Assembly: GCA_963921825.1 (NCBI GenBank) | Contig: OY997588.1 | Coordinates: forward strand, 8,694,001 to 8,758,000 | Source of the DNA: Erodium maritimum | Taxonomy: Eukaryota; Streptophyta; Magnoliopsida; Geraniales; Geraniaceae | Reading direction: 5' to 3' | DNA: 64,000 nt | Part shown: one piece after another, positions 55,100 through 64,000 of the stretch | Numbering within the stretch: position 1 is the first letter of the stretch | How the letters are laid out: each line of letters opens with the position of its first letter | Program-made: the position numbers and the translations under genes | Notes under the pieces: generated by a model | Database searches by the model: none | The model's input: the letters and a program-made list of their open reading frames with translations, nothing else | What the model was told of the DNA's origin: nothing

Positions 55100-57090
55100 G
55101 GATAGTTCCAAAATCCCCCCAACCCCAATAACTGCTTATCATGGCTCCCGACGAGGTTGTTTTGCAGCCTTCAACGATTGCCTCAATGAGGAGGAGAAAT
55201 GCCCGTCTTTGGCATCCGGGTCAACATCCATTAGCTCAAAAAAAACCTCTTCTTGATTATGTCCTTCATTGCAACTGGCCGATAAGCTTTCTCCCGAGCT
55301 AGTTCTTTCACATTTTTTGCCCTTCTTGGGCCCCTTTTGACTGATTTGTAGCTATGATCTTCCTTCTTGTTCTTTAAAGTATGTCTTGAAGTATCCATCC
55401 TTCTACTCACTTTCCCCTTAAATCTGGTGATGGAGAGTAATAACAAGTTATGGACCCAGAGGGGTGTTACGCATGGCAGGGCAGCCCCACCCACCTGTTT
55501 GGGTTCAGTTCTCGCGGTACGTACAATCTCCAACTGGCCCAGGTTAGGAAAAAATGTAGGTTGGATGATTATCGGGGTTCGTTTAGATACTAACTACCCC
55601 TTCCCGATTTCCACCCATTTCTCCAATACCGATGGTGGGTCACGCCTACCACTCTGATCTTTAGGAAAAACTATATGCTGGAAAACATTGGACTCAGTGT
55701 CGGGGCTTCCTCTTCTCTTTGGTCAACACCTCCCACGACATTGGTATGTGGATGGGAGCTCCCTGCTGGATGTGATGCCCCTGCATGCACCAAAATAAAA
55801 TTCGGGACCCCTGAGGTTTCCATTAGAGACTTCGGATCGGGTGGTGGCACAGCTTCCCAATATGATAAAAAATAATCGCCCGCTCGTACGGTTGGTGGTG
55901 AACGGAGGGAGTCCCCATATCTGGTTTCATATTGATCTACCCCTGGAAGGACCGCCATGTAGTCCCAATTAATGTGACCAAGGCGACCGCACCGGAAAAA
56001 AAATCAGAAACTTCTCATACTGGAGTCGGGTTGTATAAGGCTCGGCAAGCCCCTCGAAACAGAGCCTAAGGTGTTGCTGAAGAAGACGGATAGCATCTAA
56101 TTCCACCTGGAGCCATAGGAAAATTTCCTACCCCCTATGTTTCGTCGGGTGCCCGTTTCCGCTTTTTTCCCATATTGGAGCGATAAAACCCCTCATCTGG
56201 GATGTCCCAGCCTCACCCGGTATACCATAAACTCTTACTGATATGCGGACATGTCAGAAGATCAAATATTTTGATTGAGTGTGGGGTGGGAGTGGCGTGA
56301 GGAACAGGATGGTCCCATGAAATGGCCATGGTTCTCTGGCCCTAATACCCTCCAACACAGCTTGGGATGGGAATAAAAATGAAAAAAAATTGTCTGTGAG
56401 GAGTTGGACTGTAAGGCCCCGTACATTCCAGGTATTTGCTATTAAACCACACAGGGTTCCTGGTCTTACCCGTTTGTCGACGAGTAGTCGGCCCGTAAGG
56501 CGAACCGATAACGAGTATCGTCTATGGCCGAGACAGCATTGGTAGGGACGTAAATAACCATGTCATCTTCAAGATCATCATCCTTTTCATCCCCAATGGT
56601 CGCATTGGTGAGCTTATCTTGAATATCCTCAATTGAGTTCGGTTTGAGCTTCTCGACAAAAAAAAAATAGGAGGGGTGGAGATGGAACATGGAACTGGAA
56701 TTCTAGCCTTTCTCCCAAGAGAGACCCCATTGCATGTTGCTTTAGAGTCCCAAAAACACCGATTGTTGTATATGTGTTAAGGGAGGTTGTGGTTGGGAAC
56801 AAGGTGGGGGAGAAAGGAGGAGTGGTGTTAGTTGAGGAGTAGGTGGAGATGGGGTTTGAAATTTTAGGGTCGATGAGGCAATGTGCGGTGGGGATAAACT
56901 CTATGGTGGGGATACTGAGGAGGAAAAGGTGGAGAGAATGAAGGCGGTGACGATGTCGGGGTGGAAAAGGGCAGCATAGAGCTCTGTCGAGAAGAGACTG
57001 GAGAAGAGGAATGGTTGAACGCCATCTGCATCGACCTTGGAAGAAGAGAAAAAAGAAGTGTGAGAGACGCTTGACATAGAGCATGCGAGG
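55100..57090 (-). mobile_element. Strongly degraded LINE ORF1 region
   Basis: On the minus strand broken frames contain a DUF4283-like start (LEDDMVIYVP..., about 56,600-56,480). Further pieces are a worn zinc knuckle (FFRCGRLGHINWDY near 55,970-56,010, lacking its first cysteine) and a proline-rich tail (EAVPPPDPKSLMET near 55,850). Stops are frequent and no reverse transcriptase is seen. The assignment rests on the order of these weak motifs. Confidence 0.45.
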
Positions 57091-57532
57091 GGAGGGCTCA
57101 AGACATGATTTTTTTTTATTAGACCAACGTTCTGATTCTTCAAATAAACATATTTTTAATTTAAAAAAAAAGACATGTTAATACTCTTCTACCGTGTATA
57201 TAATGCAGACTACTATGTCCCGATTATTTGGGTAATTTTTTTTATCATAATGTAGAATATTTTATTATTATTCAATATACGTATAATTATTATTATTATT
57301 TGAAACACGATGATAATGATTTTATTAGATACTTCCAAAACAATATCATCACATACAAAAGGGGACAAACCCTTGGATTTCAAATTATAGTCTGGGACCC
57401 TCTCAAACAAGTAGATATACTGGCGCTTTGGACATGTAGAACTAATTTACTTGGTATCATAGACACATTATGGACAAAACATCTGAAACTTAAAACAGAG
57501 AACACAAATGTCCAACAACTAGAGTGTGCCTA
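57091..57532. other. AT-rich spacer between LINE remnants
   Basis: Contains TTATTATTATT-type simple sequence near 57,290 and no gene. Confidence 0.5.
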
Positions 57533-58340
57533 GGCTGCATCTAGGACCTATAGAACAACCTCTTATAAGGCATAGAAAGGGTCATCTCGATTGCCCATTG
57601 AGTGTCCATGTCCATTGGAACAGGTGGGGGTGTTTCGCCATGTGGAGAAAAGTCGAGGTAGATCAGCCCGAGATGATGAGAAACATGTTTCCATCCTACT
57701 ATCCCACATCCCGCTCAGGGTATCATGTCTCTTAATGGGGCTATTTACCAGTGCATCATGTCTCCTAGCGGGGTTTCTTAGCAACCCTCGCCTGGGTAGG
57801 GTACCACTCATTATCCTCCTGATCCACCTGGATCAGAGACGATCCTGACAGCCCCTAGCCTTCCATATTGTTGCCATAACCCCACAAAAGGTCTTTGGGT
57901 TATAGGAGATCTCGGTGAGAATGTGCCTTGCCAATGCGTATTGGTACCAGGTATCGTCCATCGTCAAGACCGTTCCTTCCAAGATGACCACCACCGCACT
58001 ATCGTCATCTTGTTCCAATGAGAATGACCTCTTTTGGCCATAAACAGTCGTTAGTCCATCCTCCACCTTTGCTAGTGTCGATGACGGATGAGGAACAATG
58101 AAGGACGGTGCGGGCTAGATGAACGAACAAGTTGCATGAGGAGGTGATGAATGGGGAGAAAGTCGAGGATGAGAAGTGAGAGGGGGATGTTTCTTACCAG
58201 TGACGACGACTGTGATTCCGTTGGGAACCCCAAATGACTCATCACTATGAGGGAAAGGAAACGAGAGCCCTGAGAGAATTTTAATAATTATTATTGTTCG
58301 CTTTTGTATTTTAAGAGGTGTTATATTTAAAATATATAAC
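57533..58340 (-). mobile_element. LINE ORF1 5' fragment (DUF4283-like)
   Basis: On the minus strand a frame at 58,066-57,833 reads DDDSAVVVILEG, then YALARHILTEISYN and FCGVMATIWKARG. This resembles the start of DUF4283 proteins (a LVARLLT...PINF-x-A-x(3)TM-x-x-IWK-x(2)G pattern). The frame breaks after that. It is a truncated ORF1 of a LINE family related to, but distinct from, the one at 2090. Confidence 0.55.
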
Positions 58341-58982
58341 AATTCTTTGCTTCTCTCTCGACGTTAAGGTTTTTGGAAGCAATTTTTATTTTTCTCACAC
58401 CATGCATGACGACTACGGCGAACAAGCTTTCTCTCCTCCCTCCGATGGTCTCCTCTACTTTACCAATACCTCATGTCTCGACTCTCCTCGCTCTGGTGGT
58501 CTCTATGACCCTGAGAGCCACACCCTGATCTGGCTTGTTGCCTCATGCACGGGTGCTGTATCCAACCCCTACTCTAGTCCATAACCCGATAGACCTCATG
58601 GGGACTGTCTCTCTCTCTGGGATGATGAGGAAGACGAAATACGTACGATCCTAAATGGGGAGGAAGACATGGCAGAGATAGAGACTATATTCCGAACAAT
58701 CTGGATAGAAAAGGGGTTTACTTGTCACATCCTCTACGACATAATCTATTCAGCCTCCAGTGATCATCAACAAGGACCCATCCTCATTTTGCTAGACATT
58801 CATACCAGTTTGGTAACGGGTTTCAATGGAAATTCGTACAGTCACCCCAAGGTACTCTAGCTTAATGTTGTGCGGTATATTAGCAATCTGTAATAGGGTG
58901 TGGTCGTTCTTTTGACTATTGCGTCGTTCTTTTTTTCAGGGTTCACTTGTACTAGGGATCATGCTGCCAAGGTATTAACTAT
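58341..58982 (+). other. Unrecognised coding-like debris
   Basis: Two plus-strand frames (58,318-58,584 and 58,669-58,860) have moderately coding-like composition but no domain I recognise. They are probably retroelement remnants. No splice structure joins them convincingly. Confidence 0.3.
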
Positions 58983-58983
58983 T

Positions 58984-61316
58984 AAGAGCAAGAACAACGG
59001 AACGGCCCCGCTCCCCGCGCAGTTCCGTTCGCTGGCCGGGCGCGCTGGCCGTTCCGCTCTAATCGTCGAAAAGCACGGCCCCGCTCCCCCTCCACGCGCT
59101 CCCGCTCCCGCTGCACACGCCCCCGCTCCCCACTCGCTGGTCGGGCGCGTTGGACGCGCCTGCGCGCCGTCTGCTGCGCTGGCAGCGTGTGGGGCTGCCA
59201 CGTGTCCCGACCGTTGCACACTAACGGCTATATATATATATATATTTTTAATTCAAAAATCAACAAATAAAACCCTATAAATACCCCTCTCCTCTCATAT
59301 TTTTCACACCACTTCCTACTTCAACTATCCAACTTCACTATCTCCTTCCCAAATTCTCCTCTCTCGTTTCAATTATTCTCGCGAAAAATGTCGGGCGACG
59401 CTGGGTCTCGTGCACACTCATTTGGTGACGAACGAGAATTCACCGAGGACGAACTGGCACGAGGTTTCGGAGACATTCTAACGGGCCCTCACTCCAACTC
59501 CCCAAGCTCGAACCCGGGGTCAAGTTCAGGTTAGTGCAAACTTATTTTATTGTATTAATGCATTGTATTCATTTTTTTGATTAATTATTTGCACTTATTT
59601 TATTATTTTATTTTTGAGCACTTAATTTAATGTATAAATTTTTTTTGTATTAAATTTTTGAGCACTTAATTTAATGTATAAATATTTTTGTTAGGACAAA
59701 ACCGTCCCCCACAATACCAAATGGCGCCAGGGTTCCAAGTGTCATCACAATGGAGCATGCCCCCACAAGGTTTCCAGATGCCACCGTTCCCACCAGAATC
59801 ACAATCACAATGGGGCATGGGACCCTAATTCTACAACTACGAGGGTCATCCACTACCCGACGTAGAAACCCCCCAACCATCCTCTTCCCAACGACGAGGC
59901 CGAGCCCCTGCCCGAGCCCGAGCCCGAGCCCCTGCCCGAGCCCAACCCCGAGCCCAACCCGAAGAACCAGAGGCGGATGGTCGGACATTTAGCAAGGAGG
60001 AGGACAACCACCTCATAACTTGCTGGTTGAGCATAACAAGAGACGCCGTCAAGGGCAACTCGCAAACCGGCAACACATTCTGGTGCGCAGTGCAGAGGAA
60101 ATACAACTCCCAGAACCGTTACCCACCTCGCCGCTGGGAAGCCATCAAGAAACGTTGGCTCAGAGGTACCGGCCAGACAAGGAGGATGCTCGGCTATTTG
60201 AAGAGGTCCAGGGTCGAGAAGCCGAGCGGCGCAAACGACGAAGAGCACTTGAGACGTGCGAAGGAAATGTGGGAGAATGATGGGAAAGTGGTTAAAGACC
60301 ACCCGCTAAAGTTCGACCTGGATCATTGGGTCTGGAGGCTCGATGGCAATGAGAAGTTCAGTGCCGAGGAGGGCACAATGGGAACTGTCCGCCGTCAAGT
60401 ACGCCAACAACGACAGCGGTTGGATGAGGCTGGGGCTTACAGCTCAACCCCACCTACAAGCACAGGGGAGGAGGGCACATCTCTCAGTGGTGAGTCCCAA
60501 CCACCAGAATGGGGAGGAAGCGAGAACTACGAGGGGACTCAAGTCCCTCTCAGCGACACACCCCCATCCCCCGAGGCCGACCCAAGTCCCCCTCACCGAC
60601 CGCAAGGGAAGAAGGCAGCGAAGGCCGCAAAGAATGGGGTCGTCCTCACGGCCCAAATGTCTGCCTTCGCCGAACTGGAACGTGCACGAATCGACGCTGA
60701 ACGTGCACGGTTTGAGGCTCAACGGTCACGTGGCGAACAAGTGGAAAATAAGTATCGCATGTTACAAGCATTAACCCAACAGTGGGAAGCAAACATCGCC
60801 AACTACAAGGCCCTGGTGGAGAAGGATACATCTTCCTACGACGAAGAGGCGTTGGCAGACCGTAAGTTTTGCAAGACCCAAGTGTGAAGACTCATCACTA
60901 GCCTTGAAGCCCAAATTGACGATCTTCGAAGCCAACCCCCACCACCAGATGTCGACCCAACAGAGGATAATTCTTGAACTTGTATTTCGTTTTGGGTTGT
61001 ATTAAAATGGATTGAATAAAATTAGAAGTTCATTTCTATTCGTGTTGAATTTATTAATTATTGGTTGTCTTTAATTATTTATTTCCAATATTGTTTAAAT
61101 TATGACTAAATTAAACGGTTTCTGATAACGAATTAAATAAAACAGGAAAATAACAAATAATAATTCAGTCAGCACTGTTCTGCACTCCCAGGACCTCAAG
61201 GTCCTTTCTGTTGCAAAACACCCACTTTTCTGCACTCCCACTCCCTGACTTTTGTCCAGTCAGCACAAGGTCTGCACTCCCACTCCCTGACCAAGGTCCT
61301 TTCTGTTGTACATGCT
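58984..61316 (+). mobile_element. PIF/Harbinger element carrying only ORF1
   Basis: The left end TTAAGAGCAAGAACAACGG and the right end CTGTTGTACATGCTAAGG are imperfect inverted copies (about 11 of 15 positions). They enclose 2.3 kb with a very GC-rich 5' part (58,990-59,210), an ATATAT tract and then the Myb-like ORF1. AAG flanks both sides and could be the 3-bp target duplication. The transposase gene normally present in such elements is absent, so this would be a deletion derivative. The ends are tentative. Confidence 0.5.
59388..60977 (+). pseudogene. PIF/Harbinger ORF1 (Myb/SANT-like protein), two stop codons
   Basis: Two exons, 59388-59529 and 59695-60977, give a frame of 475 codons that is open except for TAA at 59,826-59,828 and TGA at 60,885-60,887. 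The order is: acidic N-terminus (MSGDAGSRAH), Gln/Pro-rich stretch, Arg-Ala-Pro repeats, a Myb/SANT-like domain (TFSKEEDNHLITCWLSITRD, then TFWCAVQRKYN and RWEAIKKRW), a NAM-associated-like region (HPLKFDLDHWVW) and a coiled-coil-like helix (ELERARIDAERARFEAQRS). This is the DNA-binding partner of the Harbinger transposase. The few lesions point to a young copy, though readthrough or assembly error cannot be excluded. Confidence 0.85.
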
Positions 61317-62180
61317 AAGGTATATCCAGTATGATGATCGTCCCTTGATCTCTCTCAACCTGGCATCGGGTTATTTCCACTTCTTATACGTGTCGATTTC
61401 TTCCACCTTTTTATTTTAATCCAATAAAAAGGTTTCCTTTTCTTTTCTTTTTTAAAAATATGTTTTATATTTTATCTACTTCGATACATACTGTATATCT
61501 AAACAAACATGTGCCTCATTGTTTTACAAATATAAGGGTGTTTCGGTAATTCAGGGGAGAGCTGTTATAGGTAGTATATTAATTGGTTTGTTTTGTGCGC
61601 ATAGATACCAAAATCAAACACCTAACGTTGCACCTCGCTATCATCATCACCATTCACCACCAACTCTAAAAGCTGAGTTGCTATGCTTTTTTAAGTTAGT
61701 GATTGGTGGAACATGTCATATTCCAATGAGTGTGTTTGGTTTCGTGCTCCAATTTCTGTCGTTTCCTATGTTTTCGTTTTCTTTCTTTACTTTATTATTA
61801 TTTTTACGAGTCATGAGCCATTATAGTTTGAGTTGGACTCATTATTCGTTCAACTATAAATATCTAATATGAGTTATTTATGAACTCTCTTACATGTATA
61901 TTATTAAACTTACTCATAACGATACTAACTTACTAAGGAACGAGTTCGGTTTGAAAATATTATTTAAATTAAAAATTAAAAATCAGATCTTACATTGTAT
62001 TTTTGATAAATAAAATTTGGGGTTGGTTCAAAACGTGTAGTGATAAACTTGTAAATAAGACGAGTAACGAGGGAGTAACCCACTTTTTACGACCGTTATG
62101 TGGTAATTTCATCATCTTGCAGACTCGTTACGACAAAATCTGATGTTGGAATATGTGATATCGAACTATTTCTTATGATA
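61317..62180. other. Intergenic, no gene recognised
   Basis: A 117-codon plus-strand frame at 61,519-61,872 shows no motif and AT-rich codons. Nothing else is supported. Just before this stretch, near 61,165-61,290, short repeats (TCTGCACTCCCA..., CAAGGTCCTTTCTGTTG) occur in the Harbinger 3' region. Confidence 0.4.
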
Positions 62181-62184
62181 TTAG

Positions 62185-63450
62185 TTTTTTTTTATCAGCA
62201 ATTTTTTTATTATAAAGAACCAGGTTTTCAAAATGAAAAGCAAGGCCAAGAGGGTAACCCCTCAGATACAAACCAGGGCTAAAAAGCCCAACAATAACCA
62301 TAACTAACAAACAGGTGGGTCTAACAAGAGTCTATACCCAGATATTACATGAAACAAACCAAACACGGGTCAAGCCCACGAACAAACAAGCCCAACAAGG
62401 GGCAACTAGGGCCAACCAGGGCCAACAAGAACAATAAAACCTAAACAAACACAGACAGAAAAACCTCGAGCCCCGCGCCACCGAAGAAACACGCCACAGC
62501 ATCGGTACCCACTCCTCGAAAATGAAGCACAACCGACCAAACCCAGCCGGAGAAACAGAACCACCACCGGTTCAACCAACAGAGTTGAGAAGACAGGGAC
62601 CAAAACTCCAACAAGCCGCAAGGGAAGGCAACAATGTCGAACTCCAAACAGACCCGTAGGGCAGTCAAACCCTCACCTCCAACCTCCCCTAAACCTGGCA
62701 AAGAACCAGAAGCCACCGACCCAAAAACAAGGGAGACCCACTAGAACCCAATACACCTATCTACAAACAGAGAGAAACCCTACAACCCTCATCCCCCTAA
62801 AGTTTCAAACAGAGCCCAAAGGCAAACAATCCACGGCGGTCAACACCCTTCGTGGACCCCGGATCACAGCACCGTGACCGGGAAGGGAAGCTTGAAGAGG
62901 GAAGGGTTGAGGGCTAAATCTGCAGTAGTAGGAGAGAAAGCCTAGTGGGAGCTCTGCCTTGAAATCCCGAAACCCCTCTCTCAGATCTCCGAAAAGGAGA
63001 TCCCGACGGCGGCCAACACCGACCAGTCGTCCAAGAGGATGAGAGACAGCAACCAATCATCAAAGCGAAGAAAGGGAGCCAGGTAACAAGAGGGCACAAG
63101 TGAAGGGGAAGTAAACTTACCTCGTCGCAGATCTGACGCCCCACTCTCAGATCTCGGAAAAAAGAGACCCCATCGACGGTCAGCACCAACCGGACGACTA
63201 GCTAAGGCGAGAGAAAGCTCCAAAGACGCTGGGGGAGTAGATATGAACAAAACGAAGAAAAAAGGAAGGACGAGAAGTCAAAAGAACAGAGCGGGCTGTA
63301 GGAGAAAGGAGGAAGGGGGAGAAATGAGTGAAAGTAGTAGAGGAGAGGGAGAAGAGAGGCCGTCGCCGGCGGCCAAACAGAGGAAGAAGGAAGAGAACGG
63401 TGGGTAGGATTCGGGAGGATTCTAGAGAGAGATCACACCTCCAGCCAATC
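62185..63450 (-). mobile_element. Non-autonomous retroposon with TTGCTGATAAAA tail
   Basis: On the minus strand the element starts near 63,430 (TCTCTCTAGAATCCTCC) and ends in AAATTGCTGATAAAAAAAA at 62,185. The left flank TTCTTATGATATTAG and the sequence after the right end, TTCCTTTGTGATATTAG, look like a diverged target-site duplication. The 5' half is GC-rich with several short frames but no known domain. Confidence 0.65.
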
Positions 63451-63469
63451 CATTCCTTTGTGATATTAG

Positions 63470-64000
63470 TTTTTTTTTATCAGCAATTTTTTTTTTATAA
63501 AGAACCAAGTTTCCAAATTGGAAACAAGGCTAAGGGCGAACCCTCCATTACAACATAGAGTATGCCAAAATGACACCTCCAACCAGAAACACATAACCCT
63601 AACAAAGGGTATAACATAGGTCTACTACCCAGATTTTACACACATTAAGCAAACAAAGACAAACCCACGCAGGGGTTGTAAAAGGACTCTTACCCAAGAA
63701 GATAAAACAACCAAGAAGTAAACCAAGAAACAACACTGGGTCTAACAACAACCTATACCCAGAAAACAAGTACAACCAGAAAACAAGCCAACAATGGCAG
63801 AACTACTAAACCATAAAAGTAAACAGAGTCTAGAAACTCATAATGCAACCAATAAGTACGAGGAGAAAACAATGAAGCAGCACCATTCCGTCCGGACACC
63901 CAACAGAAATCAGAAACCAGAAAAAAGCAATCCAAACCCTAATCCCCAGCGGATTCAACCAAATCCCCACTATTTTCTCCCAAAAAGTGAGAGACAACCG
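63470..64000 (-). mobile_element. Second retroposon of the same family, cut by the window end
   Basis: It ends (minus strand) in AAATTGCTGATAAAAAAAA, just like its neighbour at 62,185, followed inwards by ATAAAGAACCAAGTTTCC on the plus strand, a block also shared. The 5' end lies beyond the window. Confidence 0.65.

Noticed and set aside
59671-60302. Minus-strand ORFs of 86-149 codons opposite the Harbinger ORF1
   Set aside because: They are antisense shadows of the GC-rich Myb-like coding frame, with repetitive Gly/Leu or Arg/Ala composition.

Overview
The window is nuclear DNA of a flowering plant, most likely a dicot; the species cannot be named from it. The evidence is GT-AG introns, plant-only gene families (a plastid-type carotenoid cleavage dioxygenase family and a tonoplast aquaporin), plant-type LINE, Copia, TRIM, PIF/Harbinger and MULE-MITE elements, and a piece of plastid rDNA inserted in the nucleus. 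It is gene-poor and transposon-rich. I could assemble only five intact protein genes.

Layout. 1-15,000 holds transposon debris: LINE fragments on both strands, a Copia reverse-transcriptase remnant with a large palindrome beside it, a plastid 16S leader insertion (about 12,570-12,965) and several local tandem repeats. 15,223-17,936 (minus) is an intact four-exon gene for a small, very basic, probably nuclear protein of unknown function. 18,355-23,650 holds two LINE ORF1 copies lying head to head and a broken PIF/Harbinger transposase.

24,163-50,861 is the core of the window: three intact, head-to-tail carotenoid cleavage dioxygenase genes (615, 608 and 609 aa; 13 exons each, with start codons 9.6 and 10.0 kb apart). 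All three keep the four iron-binding histidines and an N-terminus resembling a plastid transit peptide. The multi-exon structure and motifs are unlike the usually intronless NCED/CCD4 genes. They fit a CCD1-related clade, and I think the zaxinone-synthase (ZAS) type is likeliest. The copies are near-identical in exon layout. They differ in promoter sequence, in acidic-loop length, in the C-terminus and in which transposons sit in their introns. Fragments of the shared 5' flank at about 31,040 and 41,360 suggest that further duplicate units once existed.

52,627-54,230 (minus) is an intact three-exon TIP4;1-type aquaporin. 55,100-64,000 is again transposon territory: degenerate LINE ORF1s, a PIF/Harbinger element whose Myb-like ORF1 is open except for two stop codons, and two adjacent members of a non-autonomous retroposon family whose 3' ends carry a TTGCTGATAAAA-like tail. 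The same tail occurs inside introns of the dioxygenase genes.

The three dioxygenases are the only genes in the window likely to act together, as parallel or diverged apocarotenoid-forming enzymes in plastids. I see no other pathway gene beside them, so this is a tandem array and not a demonstrated biosynthetic cluster.
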